Assembly: GCA_963724535.1 (NCBI GenBank) | Contig: CAVRVD010000013.1 | Location: 434,001-498,000 of the forward strand | Length of the DNA stretch: 64,000 bases | Direction of reading: 5' to 3' | Origin: JADJPO01 sp963724535 | GTDB taxonomy: Bacteria; Actinomycetota; Actinomycetes; Actinomycetales; Kineosporiaceae | In this document: positions 45,800 through 55,047 of the stretch, piece by piece | Position numbering within the stretch: position 1 is the stretch's first letter | Layout of the letters: every line of letters starts with the position of its first letter | Made by a program: the position numbers and the translations under genes | Notes under the pieces: model-generated | What the model saw: the letters and a program-made list of their open reading frames with translations, nothing else | What the model was told of the DNA's origin: nothing | Database searches by the model: none

Positions 45800-48289
45800 T
45801 CAGCCGGCCATCGCGTCCGGCGCGGCGGCCTCGGTGTCGCCGGAGGACGGCGCGGTCGGGGCGGACCCGCCGGAGGACGAGCCGCCCGCCGAGCCCGAGG
45901 ACCGTCCCGACCCGCCGGCGGACCGACCGCCGCGCCGACCGCCCCGGCTGGAGCCGGCGTCCTGCTGACGCTTCTCCACCGGTTCGTCGTGCACGATCAC
46001 GCCCCGCCCGGCGCAGTGCTCGCAGGTCTCGCTGAAGACCTCGAGCAGACCCTGGCCGACCCGCTTGCGCGTCATCTGGACGAGCCCGAGCGAGGTCACC
46101 TCGGCCACCTGGTGCTTGGTGCGGTCCCGGCCCAAGCACTCCAGCAGCCGGCGCAGCACCAGCTCGCGGTTGGACTCCAGCACCATGTCGATGAAGTCGA
46201 CGACGATGATGCCGCCGATGTCGCGCACCCGGAGCTGGCGGACGATCTCCTCAGCCGCCTCGAGGTTGTTCTTGGTGACCGTCTCCTCGAGGTTGCCGCC
46301 GGCCCCGGTGAACTTGCCGGTGTTGACGTCGACCACGGTCATCGCCTCGGTGCGGTCGATGACCAGCGAGCCACCCGAAGGCAACCAGACCTTGCGGTCC
46401 AGGGCCTTGGCCAGCTGCTCGTCGACACGATGGGCGGCGAACACGTCGCCGCGCTCGACACCGTCGACCTGCTCGGCGGTGTCCCACCGCTGCATCCGCT
46501 CGACCAGGTCGGGGGCCACGTGACCGATGTAGGCGTGCAGAATGTCCCAGGTCTCCTCGCCGGAGACGACCAGGGAGGCGAAGTCCTCGTTGAAGATGTC
46601 CCGTACCACCCGGATCGCCAGATCGGGCTCGCCATACAGCAACGCCGGGGCACTGACCGAGGATGCCTTGGCGGAGATGTCGGCCCACTGCGCCGCCAGC
46701 CGGGCGACATCGCGGCTCAGCTCCTCCTCCGAGGCACCCTCGGCGGCGGTCCGCACGATCACGCCGGCGTTGTCGGGGACCACCTCACGCAGGATCCTCT
46801 TCAGCCGGGCGCGCTCGGTGTCCGGTAGCTTGCGCGAGATCCCGGTCATCGACCCGTCCGGCACGTAGACCAGGTACCGGCCGGGCAGCGAGATCTGGCT
46901 GGTCAGCCGGGCACCCTTGTGCCCGATCGGGTCCTTGGTGACCTGGACAAGCACCGACTCGCCCGCGGACAGCGCATGCTCGATCCGCTTCGGCTGTCCG
47001 TCCAGGCCGGCGGCGTCCCAGTTGACCTCACCGGCGTACAGGACGCCGTTGCGACCCTTGCTGACGTCGACGAACGCGGCCTCCATGCTCGGCAACACGT
47101 TCTGCACCCGGCCGAGGTAGACGTTGCCGACCATCGAAGTCTGGGTCCGACGGGCGACGTAGTGCTCGACGAGCACCCCGTCCTCCAGGACGGCGATCTG
47201 GGTCCGCCCCTCCCGCTCGCGGAGCACCATGACCCGCTCGACGCTCTCGCGCCGGGCCAGGAACTCCGCCTCGGTGATGACTGGACGGCGCCGGCCCGCC
47301 TCACGGCCCTCACGACGCCGCTGCTTCTTGGCCTCGAGCCGGGTTGAGCCGCGCACCCCGGAGACGTCCCCGCCTGAGCGGGGCTGGCGCCCCCGCGCCA
47401 CGGTGTTCGGGTCCTCATCGCTGCCGTCCCCGGACCCGCGCCGCCTCCGGCGGCGCCGCCGCCGGCTGCCGCTGCCATCCGACTCAGCGTCGTCGCCGTC
47501 CTCGCCGTCGCCTGCGGTATCCCGTCCCTGAGCATCGGGCGCCTCGGGTGCGGCGGCGCCGTCCTCGGAGTTCTCGCTCTCCTCCTCGTCACGGCGTCCT
47601 CGGCGGCCGCGGCCCCCACGCCGGCGACGCCGCCGACCACTGCTTTCGTCCTCCGAGGTGCCCAGCGCCTCGTCGTCGCTCGCCTCGGGCCCGTCGGGTT
47701 GGGCGCCGGTCTCGTCCTCGCGCTTCTCACCGGTCGGTCCGGTCGACTCCTCCGCCTCGGCCGAGGCCGCAGGCGGCCCCGACGGCCGGCTGGCCGCACG
47801 ACGCCGGCGCGGCGCGGCGGCGGTCATCTCCGGGGGCTGGAACAGCGGCATGGCCAGGACCGGCCCAGCGCTCGCCTGGTCGTCGGCCCCCTCGATCTGC
47901 CTGGGTTGCTCGGCGACCGGTGCCGCCCGGTCACCGGCGCCGGCCTGGGCGGCATCCTGCGGCTCCGGCGGTAGCTCGATGACCGGTTCCACGGCGGCCT
48001 TCTTGCGCCGGGTGGCTCGCTTGCGCGGAGCGGGCGCCTCCGGTTCGGGCTGCGCGCCTGCGCCGTCGGCGCCGGACTCGCTGCCGGTGGCCGACGCCGG
48101 GTCCGGCTCGACGGCCGCGGGTGGTCCCGCCGGTCGGGAGGCGGCCCGACGACGGCGTGGGGCGCGCGTCGGCGGGGAGTCAGTGCTGGGTTGGTCGGTA
48201 CCGGGTTGGTCGGTGCTGGGCTGGTCGGCAGTCACCAGGTCCGGGGTGGCCCGATCCGGCACGGTCTCATCGTTCTGGTCGAACGACAC
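45800..48289 (-). CDS. rne: Ribonuclease E/G family protein
   Basis: 829 residues. Endoribonuclease for mRNA turnover and rRNA processing. The N-terminal 330 residues are disordered, acidic and Arg-rich (actinobacterial type), followed by the S1 domain (NVYLGRVQNVLPSMEAAFVD), the RNase H/5'-sensor part, the DNase I-like catalytic part with MTVVDVNTGKFTG and VDFIDM, and the Zn-link ETCEHCAGRGVIVHDEP. A Ser/Gly-rich tail ends the protein. GTG 48289 with GGGAG six bases upstream preferred; the open frame extends to 48385. Convergent with the response regulator gene. Confidence 0.95.
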   Translation of the reverse strand: MSFDQNDETVPDRATPDLVTADQPSTDQPGTDQPSTDSPPTRAPRRRRAASRPAGPPAAVEPDPASATGSESGADGAGAQPEPEAPAPRKRATRRKKAAVEPVIELPPEPQDAAQAGAGDRAAPVAEQPRQIEGADDQASAGPVLAMPLFQPPEMTAAAPRRRRAASRPSGPPAASAEAEESTGPTGEKREDETGAQPDGPEASDDEALGTSEDESSGRRRRRRGGRGRRGRRDEEESENSEDGAAAPEAPDAQGRDTAGDGEDGDDAESDGSGSRRRRRRRRRGSGDGSDEDPNTVARGRQPRSGGDVSGVRGSTRLEAKKQRRREGREAGRRRPVITEAEFLARRESVERVMVLREREGRTQIAVLEDGVLVEHYVARRTQTSMVGNVYLGRVQNVLPSMEAAFVDVSKGRNGVLYAGEVNWDAAGLDGQPKRIEHALSAGESVLVQVTKDPIGHKGARLTSQISLPGRYLVYVPDGSMTGISRKLPDTERARLKRILREVVPDNAGVIVRTAAEGASEEELSRDVARLAAQWADISAKASSVSAPALLYGEPDLAIRVVRDIFNEDFASLVVSGEETWDILHAYIGHVAPDLVERMQRWDTAEQVDGVERGDVFAAHRVDEQLAKALDRKVWLPSGGSLVIDRTEAMTVVDVNTGKFTGAGGNLEETVTKNNLEAAEEIVRQLRVRDIGGIIVVDFIDMVLESNRELVLRRLLECLGRDRTKHQVAEVTSLGLVQMTRKRVGQGLLEVFSETCEHCAGRGVIVHDEPVEKRQQDAGSSRGGRRGGRSAGGSGRSSGSAGGSSSGGSAPTAPSSGDTEAAAPDAMAG

Positions 48290-48439
48290 GGGTACTCCCG
48301 TTCGGCCCCGGGCACCGTCCACACCTGAGTTCCGGTGACCGCGCGGGGCGGTAGCTCTGGTTCGTCCCGCCGGGCTCGGCGGCACGGAAGCCTTCGGTAC
48401 GTCTGGGGCGATCGCGCGATGGTGTGGCGCGGCATGCCG

Positions 48440-49252
48440 TCAGGCGCCGACGGCGTCCCGATCGGCAACCAGTGGATCGGTCACCGTGTCGCCCTGCAGG
48501 TCGAGCGGCCCTTGCGCCAGCCGCGTCATCCGTGCGGGATACGCCGGCGCCAGGAGGCCTCGCGAGACCAGAGCGGCAAGGACATCGTCGGGTCGAACGG
48601 CGGGTGTGGTGTGCCGCACGACCAGTTGGAGTATCGCACAGTCATCCCGTCCACCTTGAGCCCGACGCGCTGCCTCGGTGGCGTCTCCACCCTCCGGGCG
48701 CAGACTGACCACGGCCGCTCGGACGTCGACCGAGCGGACCCCGGACTTCGTCGTCCGGTTCACCGCGAGGTGGGTTTCAGCGAGCAGGGCGGTGGCCGCG
48801 GCGGCCGCCTGTCGGGCGGCGACCCCGGGCAGCTCGAGGCGCCACAGGGAGGCTTCGAGGCGGTCCGCCAGACCCGTGGTGCGCACCACCACCGCCTCCA
48901 GGACGTCGAGCCCAGCGGGTAGGGCGCCGTCTAGGTCCCGGGCCAGCTCGGCGGGGTCGACGGGCTCGGCCAGACCCAGCTCGACGTACTCGGCCTCGCT
49001 GGCGGCACCGGTCGGCGCGGCACCCGCGTAGCTGATCTTGGGGTGTGGCGTGAAGCCCGCCGAGTAGGCCATCGGTGCGCCGATCCGGCGCAGCGCCCGC
49101 TCCAGGGCCCGCTGAAAGTCCCGGTGGCTGCTGAACCGCAGCCGGCCACGCTTGGCGTAGCGCAGCCGCACCCGCTGCACCACCGGAGGCGGCGCCGGAC
49201 CATCGGGAGTCCGGGGCGCGCCCCGCGTCGGACGGCGACCGGGTGCAGGCAT
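48440..49252 (-). CDS. DUF2344 (TIGR03936) radical-SAM-associated protein
   Basis: 270 residues of the family found next to a TIGR03960 radical-SAM protein and rne in actinobacteria. Conserved RLRYAKRGRLRFSSHRDFQR, GFTPHPKISYAGAAPTGAAS and EYVELGLAEPVD are visible. In some other bacteria this part is fused to the radical-SAM protein. Here its partner (52866-54779) is 3.6 kb away, separated by a sortase cassette. It lies 150 bp upstream of rne on the same strand. Role unknown, probably RNA-related. Confidence 0.9.
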   Translation of the reverse strand: MPAPGRRPTRGAPRTPDGPAPPPVVQRVRLRYAKRGRLRFSSHRDFQRALERALRRIGAPMAYSAGFTPHPKISYAGAAPTGAASEAEYVELGLAEPVDPAELARDLDGALPAGLDVLEAVVVRTTGLADRLEASLWRLELPGVAARQAAAAATALLAETHLAVNRTTKSGVRSVDVRAAVVSLRPEGGDATEAARRAQGGRDDCAILQLVVRHTTPAVRPDDVLAALVSRGLLAPAYPARMTRLAQGPLDLQGDTVTDPLVADRDAVGA

Positions 49253-49302
49253 GGGGACAACCTACGGCGCGGCGGCTGCCCGCACACCGGCGGCGAGTCC
49301 GG

Positions 49303-50028
49303 TCAGGCGGGGCGGGCCAGGACGATGAAGTTGTCCCGGTACCGGTGCCGCACGGAGTCGAACGGGCCACCACAGGTGATCACAACGAGCCGGTGCGGCA
49401 CATCCTGTCGGAAGAACTCGTCGTTGGTGGCCAGACTCTGCTGGTTGACCGAGCGGACTGAGGCCACCACGTAGCTGACCCGATCTGTGGCATCGCGCAG
49501 CTCGATCACCGCGCCCGGGGTGACCCTTTTTAGCTGGTGGAGCACTCCGAGGCCGTACCGGCGGGAGTCGACGTGCCCGGCGACCACCAGGCTGCCCAGG
49601 GTGTCACCGGCCTTCGCGCCACCGTCCCAGACCCCGACCTCGGCCGGGTTCTCCGGGATCACCAGGCTGCCGTCGTCGGCGACCCCCACCGACAGCACCG
49701 GGGCTCGGGTGCCGCCGGGCAGGACCAGCTGGGTGGGTACGAACGCCGTGGCCTGCCCTGCGGCGACCGTGGCCTGTCGGGCCGACGGGATGCCGGCCGG
49801 GACCGGCTCCGCCGGGGCGAGGGGCTCGACCTCGGGTGTGTCGCTCGGCAGCGGGGCCGGGGCCGCAGCGGGCGCGGAGCTCGGCGGCGACGATGCCGCC
49901 GCCGTGGTCGGACCTGACGAGGCGGCTGTCGACGGCGTGGGGCCGAGCACGAGAGCGACGCCGGCTGCGGCAGTGGCCAGGCCGTACCCGCCGAGCGCGA
50001 ACAGGACCGCCCGGGCCGGGGCCGTCAC
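49303..50028 (-). CDS. Class F sortase
   Basis: 241 residues. N-terminal signal/anchor helix (about 5-28), a Pro/Ala/Ser spacer (30-75), then the sortase fold with all three active-site residues: His152 in VVAGHVDSRRYG, Cys219 in VVITCGGPFDS, Arg231 in RHRYRDNF. This short form with TCGGxFD is the actinobacterial class F. It joins surface proteins to the cell envelope. GTG 50028 is fixed by the GTGA overlap with the DUF4397 gene upstream (stop 50025), so the two are coupled; the frame is open to 50148. Confidence 0.92.
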   Translation of the reverse strand: MTAPARAVLFALGGYGLATAAAGVALVLGPTPSTAASSGPTTAAASSPPSSAPAAAPAPLPSDTPEVEPLAPAEPVPAGIPSARQATVAAGQATAFVPTQLVLPGGTRAPVLSVGVADDGSLVIPENPAEVGVWDGGAKAGDTLGSLVVAGHVDSRRYGLGVLHQLKRVTPGAVIELRDATDRVSYVVASVRSVNQQSLATNDEFFRQDVPHRLVVITCGGPFDSVRHRYRDNFIVLARPA

Positions 50029-50903
50029 CGAGCGTGCCGACTGCCGATCACCGGTCGCACCGTAGTGCCGCGCCGGCTCAGCAGGATCAGCCCGACGAAC
50101 GCCAACGCGGCCATCAGCGCAGCGAGACCGGCCGACCCCGACCACCACGGACCGGTGAAGGACTCGGCGGCCTGTCCGCCGTCCCCGGTCTGGACCTTGG
50201 TCGGCCGCGGTGAGCCGGACACGCCCACCGGCAGTATCTGGACGATTGCGTCGGTGGTGCCCGCCGTCGCGTCCCCGATGGCGAAGACGCGGGCCAGGGA
50301 GCCGGGCTGGAGGCTGACCTGCACCGGCTGGAGAATGGCCGGTCCGCTGGTGAGCGTCGGCACCACGTCAATGGTGCACTCCTTCGCCGGCAGGTCCAGG
50401 GTCAGCGACTCGCCGCTGGCGACGTTGCGGAACAGCGGCTCGCCGTCCACGCGGATGTCGGCCGGCGGGGCGACGGCCACGTGCGAGACGACCAGGCGGA
50501 CCGTGCCCGTCCGCACCGGTGAGGTGTCGTTGACGAAGACAGTGACCACCGGTTGACGCGCCGCGTCAGCGGTCCGGTGCGCCACGACATCCACACTGCT
50601 GCCGGCCTTCACCGTGAACCGAGCGCTCACCAGGGTCTGGGTGCCGTCGCGGAAGGTGACGACGTGCTCACCCGGTGCCAGTTGCAGGGGGCCGACGATG
50701 GTCTTGGGTGCCGCCGCGGGCGCGACACTGTTGCCGTCCACGAGGATGTCTGCGGTGGCGCCGACGATCCCGTGCACCACATACACGTCGCCCGTCCCTG
50801 TCGTGGCCGACGCCGCCCCGAACCCGCCGGCGAGGACGACCACGAGGGCCGTCACCGCACCGACCAGAACGCCGAGCCGGCGTGCCGCCGTGCGCTGCCC
50901 CAT
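50025..50903 (-). CDS. DUF4397 surface protein, likely sortase partner
   Basis: 292 residues. Signal peptide (MGQRTAARRLGVLVGAVTAL and following), then two DUF4397 beta-sandwich repeats (first with VYVVHGIVGATADILVDGN, second with VRLVVSHVAVAPPADIRVDG). The C-terminus has VQTGDGG (about 237), a hydrophobic helix (about 258-276) and a basic end LLSRRG. That arrangement resembles a sorting signal with a non-LPXTG motif. ATG 50903 with GGAGGGG upstream. Cotranscribed with the class F sortase by overlap. Confidence 0.85.
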   Translation of the reverse strand: MGQRTAARRLGVLVGAVTALVVVLAGGFGAASATTGTGDVYVVHGIVGATADILVDGNSVAPAAAPKTIVGPLQLAPGEHVVTFRDGTQTLVSARFTVKAGSSVDVVAHRTADAARQPVVTVFVNDTSPVRTGTVRLVVSHVAVAPPADIRVDGEPLFRNVASGESLTLDLPAKECTIDVVPTLTSGPAILQPVQVSLQPGSLARVFAIGDATAGTTDAIVQILPVGVSGSPRPTKVQTGDGGQAAESFTGPWWSGSAGLAALMAALAFVGLILLSRRGTTVRPVIGSRHAR

Positions 50904-51217
50904 TGATCCCCTCCGGCTTCCCGTTCCTGTAGCACCGCTGTCTCGCGAGGTGTCCCGCGGGTCAGATGCTGTCCGTGACGACACTCTAGGACTCCGCAGG
51001 CAATCAACGGCGGAGGTTGACTGATCTGTCACGTCGGGTCGCACGAAAGGACGAGGAGTTCAGGCATGACAGCACAGCGGGTGACCACCCGACCGTTATG
51101 GTAGTGGCGTCACCCCGAGATGTAGTAGTCGCCGGCGGGTCGGCGAGGATGATGTACACAACGTGGTGGGCCTAGGGACCACCCGTGCGGGACGACATGG
51201 GCAACGGGAGGTTGACC
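50904..51217. other. Gap between the DUF4397 gene and the repeat-rich membrane protein gene
   Basis: 314 bp between divergent genes. It should contain promoters for both, but no paired hexamers or palindromes stood out. The Shine-Dalgarno of the downstream gene (GGGAGG, 51206-51211) is clear. Confidence 0.4.
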
Positions 51218-52834
51218 ATGACGGAGCGGGACGCCGCTTCCGCGGGGCGGGACGACGGGGACCGGACCACCGTCGAGTCCGCAGCCACGCCTGAAACCGG
51301 GCTGGGCCGGGCCGGGGCGCCCGTGGACGGCATCGGCGAACTGGCCGACGTCGACCCCGAGAACCCCGAACACCCGGCATCGCCCGACACCGCTGCGACC
51401 AGCACCACACCCGACACCGTCCCAACCGACACCGTCCCAACCGACACCACGTCGACCGACCAGGCCGACGCCGATGCCGGGGCTCGCACTGTCGTGCGCA
51501 TCGATGCCCGGGCCACCGACGATCAGGACAGCGCGATGCCGCAGAACGGGATGCCGGAGAACGGGGCACCAGAGAACGGGGTTCCGGAGAACGGAGTGCC
51601 GGAGAACGGAGTGCCGGAGAACGGTCAGGTTCCTGACGGGGAAGGAGGGGTTCCGGTCGCCGTGCGCCCGGTCCGGGCCCCCATCGCCGGACTCCGTCAG
51701 CGGATGGAGAGTACGGCTGCGCTGCGCCGGTCCCTCGACGCCAGGGAGGCCGAGGCTCTGGACCTGCGTGCCTCCATCGAGCGGCTGCGCCAGGAGCTGG
51801 ACCAGGAACAGCCGGACGTCGCCAGCGACCACCCCGCCGATGCGGAGGCGATGGACGACGATCCCCGACCAACCGTCATCGCGATCGAACCGGAGACGGC
51901 CACCGAGATCGAAGCGCGCCCGGCGACCGGTGCCGCCACCGCTATGCCGATGCCCCGAACCCCGGTCTCCACGCCGCCGCCGGCTCGGGACCACGAGGTG
52001 GCCGAGCCGCAGGTCGATGAGCCGCCGACCGGCCGTCGACGGACCTGGCTGTGGGTACTGGTCGCCGCCCTGGTCGCCGTCCTGCTGCTCGCTCTGGTCA
52101 CTCGGTGCGACTCCTCGGTCGGCACCTCGTCGACCACGGGAACGGCCGCGGGCCCGGCGGCCTCCGGCTCCGAGGGGGCAGGCGCAGTACCTGCTGCAGG
52201 AGCCTCCGGCGACACCGGGCCAGCGCCGCAGACCACCCCGATGGCCTGGCCGTCCGGGCCGATCCTCGTCCCGCCCGGAATGCCGACCTCCGGCCCGGGC
52301 CTGGACGAGCCGGGCACACACGTCGAGACCGCCGTCGACACCGACGGGACGTCGATGGACGTCTACGAGTCGCTGGTGCTGAGCGATGCCCGCAGCGAGC
52401 CCCTGGTCCTGGCCATCCCGACCCTGACCAACAACCGGCGGCCGACGGTGCAGGAGCTGCAGGTCGAGCTGGACGGTCGACCGGTTGTCGCCGAGCAGTC
52501 ACCGGACGACAGCTGGACCGTACAGCCCCCGGCGGCGTACACGACCGCCGTCCTGCGCTACCGGCTCGCAGACGCCGTCGTCGTCCAGGAGCCCGCCAAG
52601 GCCAACCGTGCCGGTGGCGTGGTCCTGCCGCTGACCGCCGCGGTGTCGCAGGCCACGGACTCAGCCGTGCGAATCCGGACCGCCGACAGCCAGGTGCTCA
52701 GCATGGGCTGCATCACGGCACCGCTGGCCGACCAGCTCTGCGGTGCCCCTGAGAACGGCGTCTGGACCGGCACGCTGCCGCCGACCGCCGAGCGCCCGCT
52801 CGTCTACTTCCTCCTCGACACCGCCGCGTCGTAG
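51218..52834 (+). CDS. Single-pass membrane protein with PENGV repeats, function unknown
   Basis: 538 residues. The N-terminal 250 residues are cytoplasmic, acidic and disordered, with Thr/Pro/Asp repeats (TVPTD) and six PENG(V/A/Q) pentapeptides, then a short coiled coil (around LRQRMESTAALRRSLDAREA and LRASIERLRQELDQE). One membrane helix follows a basic RRRTW (about 270-290), and the external part (about 295-538) is a compact domain with two Cys near the end (SMGCITAP, QLCGAPE). No family recognised. ATG 51218 selected by GGGAGG six bases upstream; the frame is open from 51185. It sits between the sortase pair and the radical-SAM gene. Confidence 0.75.
   Translation: MTERDAASAGRDDGDRTTVESAATPETGLGRAGAPVDGIGELADVDPENPEHPASPDTAATSTTPDTVPTDTVPTDTTSTDQADADAGARTVVRIDARATDDQDSAMPQNGMPENGAPENGVPENGVPENGVPENGQVPDGEGGVPVAVRPVRAPIAGLRQRMESTAALRRSLDAREAEALDLRASIERLRQELDQEQPDVASDHPADAEAMDDDPRPTVIAIEPETATEIEARPATGAATAMPMPRTPVSTPPPARDHEVAEPQVDEPPTGRRRTWLWVLVAALVAVLLLALVTRCDSSVGTSSTTGTAAGPAASGSEGAGAVPAAGASGDTGPAPQTTPMAWPSGPILVPPGMPTSGPGLDEPGTHVETAVDTDGTSMDVYESLVLSDARSEPLVLAIPTLTNNRRPTVQELQVELDGRPVVAEQSPDDSWTVQPPAAYTTAVLRYRLADAVVVQEPAKANRAGGVVLPLTAAVSQATDSAVRIRTADSQVLSMGCITAPLADQLCGAPENGVWTGTLPPTAERPLVYFLLDTAAS
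51536..51625 (+). repeat. 15-bp tandem repeat (6 units)
   Basis: Six in-frame 15-bp units, consensus gtgccggagaacggg, encode the PENGx repeat of the membrane protein. Units 5 and 6 differ only in the last base, so expansion or contraction would keep the frame. Confidence 0.8.
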
Positions 52835-52865
52835 CGGTCGTGACCGCCGCGGCCGAGCCGACCGA

Positions 52866-54779
52866 TCAGGTGCGGCGGGCGAGCTGGATCTCGGTGCCCA
52901 GCTGCGGACACACCCCGCAGTCGAAGCACGGGGTCCAGCGGCAGTCCTGCACCTCGACCGCCTGCGGCGCGGCGAGGGCATCCTGCCAGTCCTCCCAGAG
53001 CCAGTCCTTGTCCAGACCCGAGTCGAGGTGGTCCCAGGGCAGCACCTCGCTGACGTCGCGCTCGCGGGTGGTGTACCAGGCAACGTCGACGCCGGTCTGA
53101 GCCAGCCCCTTCTGAGCGGCCGCCATCCACCGCTCGAAGCTGAAGTGCTCGCTCCAGCCGTCGAACCGACCTCCGTCGGCCCACGCCTGCCGGATCACCG
53201 CCGCCAGGCGTCGGTCCCCCCGGGACAGCAGACCCTCGACGATGCCGGGTTTGCCGTCGTGGTAGCGAAAGCCGATCGCCCGTGCATAGCGGCGGTCGGC
53301 CCGAATGGCCTCACGCAGCTTGGCCAGCCGTACGTCGGTGCTCTCGTGGTCGAGCTGAGCGGCCCACTGGAACGGCGTGTGGGGCTTGGGCACGAAGCCC
53401 CCGATGCTGACCGTGCACCGGATGTCGCGCGACCCGGTGACCTCCCGCCCGGTCGCGATCACCCGCTTGGCGAGCTCGGCGATCTGCAGCACGTCGTCGT
53501 CGGTCTCGGTGGGGAGACCGCACATGAAGTACAGCTTCACCTGCCGCCAGCCGGCCGAGTAGGCCGCGGCCACGGTGCGGACCAGGTCCTCCTCGGTGAC
53601 CATCTTGTTGATCACCTGGCGGATCCGCTCGCTGCCGCCCTCCGGGGCGAAGGTGAGCCCGGAGCGTCGACCGTTGCGGGACAGCTCGTTCGCCAGGTCG
53701 ATGTTGAACGCGTCGACGCGGGTGCTCGGCAGGGACAGGCCGGTGTGGCTGCCCTGGTAGGCATCGGCCAGCTCCTTGGTCATCCCGGCGATCTCGGAAT
53801 GGTCCGCGCTGGACAGGCTGAGCAGCCCTACCTCTTCGAAACCCGTTGCGGCGAGGCCTTTTTCAACCATCGACCGGACGCCCTGGGTGCTCCGCTCACG
53901 AACCGGGCGGGTGATCATCCCAGCCTGGCAGAACCGACAGCCGCGAGTGCAGCCACGGAAGATCTCCACGCTCATCCGTTCGTGGACGCTCTCGGCCAGC
54001 GGGACCAGTGGCTGCTTGGGGTAGGGCCAGGAGTCGAGGTCCATCACAGTGTGCTTGCTGACCCGCCACGGCACACCCGGCCGGTTCGGCACCACCCGCC
54101 GGATCCGGCCATCGGTGAGGTAGTCGACGTCGTAGAACTGCGGCACGTAGACCGATCCGGTGGCCGCCAGCCGCTCCAGCAGACCGGTGCGGCCGCCGGG
54201 ACGTCCCGCCCGCTTCCAGTCCGAGACCAGGTCGCTGATCATGAGCACGGCCTGCTCACCGTCGCCGAGGACCGCGGCGTCCAGGAACTCGGCGACCGGC
54301 TCGGGGTTGAAGGCGGCATGGCCGCCGCCGACCACGACCGGGTGGCTCTCGTCGCGGTCGGTGGCGGTGAGCGGGATCGCGGCGAGGTCCAGAGCGGTCA
54401 GCAGGTTGGTGTAGCCGAGCTCGGTGGCGAAGGAGACACCGAGCAGGTCGAACTCCCCCACCGGTCGATGGCCGTCCACGGTGAACTGCGGGACGCCGTG
54501 CTCGCGCATCAGCGCCTCCAGCTCCGGCCAGACCGCGTACGTGCGTTCGGCCAGGACGTCGGGGCGCTCGTTGAGCACCTCGTAGAGGATCATCACGCCC
54601 TGGTTGGGCAGGCCCACCTCATAGGCGTCCGGATACATCAAGGCCCATCGCACCGTCGCGCCGCCTGCGACGTCCCAGTCCTTGACCGTGCTGTTCAGCT
54701 CACCGCCGACGTACTGGATCGGCTTGCCGACCCGGGCCAGCAGGGGCTCAAGCCGGTCGAAAACGCTCTGCACGGGCAT
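52866..54779 (-). CDS. TIGR03960-family B12-binding radical-SAM protein
   Basis: 637 residues. N-terminal Rossmann-like part (WALMYPDAYEVGLPNQGVMI), then the radical-SAM domain with the [4Fe-4S] motif CTRGCRFC in SVEIFRGCTRGCRFCQAGMI, GLTFAPEGGSERIRQVINK and KLYFMCGLPTETDDD. The C-terminus has CRWTPCFDCGVC. This family is normally adjacent to the DUF2344 protein and rne. Reaction not established. Start 54779 (ATG) in a region with family similarity from residue 1. Confidence 0.93.
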   Translation of the reverse strand: MPVQSVFDRLEPLLARVGKPIQYVGGELNSTVKDWDVAGGATVRWALMYPDAYEVGLPNQGVMILYEVLNERPDVLAERTYAVWPELEALMREHGVPQFTVDGHRPVGEFDLLGVSFATELGYTNLLTALDLAAIPLTATDRDESHPVVVGGGHAAFNPEPVAEFLDAAVLGDGEQAVLMISDLVSDWKRAGRPGGRTGLLERLAATGSVYVPQFYDVDYLTDGRIRRVVPNRPGVPWRVSKHTVMDLDSWPYPKQPLVPLAESVHERMSVEIFRGCTRGCRFCQAGMITRPVRERSTQGVRSMVEKGLAATGFEEVGLLSLSSADHSEIAGMTKELADAYQGSHTGLSLPSTRVDAFNIDLANELSRNGRRSGLTFAPEGGSERIRQVINKMVTEEDLVRTVAAAYSAGWRQVKLYFMCGLPTETDDDVLQIAELAKRVIATGREVTGSRDIRCTVSIGGFVPKPHTPFQWAAQLDHESTDVRLAKLREAIRADRRYARAIGFRYHDGKPGIVEGLLSRGDRRLAAVIRQAWADGGRFDGWSEHFSFERWMAAAQKGLAQTGVDVAWYTTRERDVSEVLPWDHLDSGLDKDWLWEDWQDALAAPQAVEVQDCRWTPCFDCGVCPQLGTEIQLARRT

Positions 54780-54853
54780 CAGGCAAGCCTAACCTCGGTC
54801 GTGGCCGCTGACCGTCCGGCACCGTGCGGCGGCATCAAGAGCCACCTCCACGC

Positions 54854-54877
54854 ACGCTGATCTGCACGCTGATCTGC
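54854..54877. repeat. 12-bp direct repeat ACGCTGATCTGC x2
   Basis: Two exact consecutive copies of ACGCTGATCTGC (54854-54865, 54866-54877). A close variant (ACGCTGATCTTC) recurs at 54948-54959 within the palindromic element next to it. Confidence 0.75.
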
Positions 54878-54888
54878 ACACAGCACAA

Positions 54889-54974
54889 CCCGCCACCGTG
54901 AAGATCACTGTGCAGTCCGGTGGCTGCTATAGCAGCCGAGTGGCAACACGCTGATCTTCACGGCTGCTGGCGGG
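54889..54974. repeat. Nested palindromic element (86 bp)
   Basis: The centre is a perfect 16-bp palindrome GGCTGCTATAGCAGCC (54922-54937). Around the same centre lie CCGTGAAGATCA (54896-54907) and TGATCTTCACGG (54952-54963), and outside them CCCGCCA (54889-54895) pairs with TGGCGGG (54968-54974) with a four-base offset. It lies between the ndk stop and the radical-SAM start. It may be a REP/MITE-like repeat or an RNA hairpin ending the ndk transcript. Confidence 0.65.
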
Positions 54975-55047
54975 GACCAACGTGGTGGCTGTGGTGCGCC
55001 GCCGCTGCGGGCCACCCACAGAGTCGGGGGCCAGCAGCAGGCGCCGG

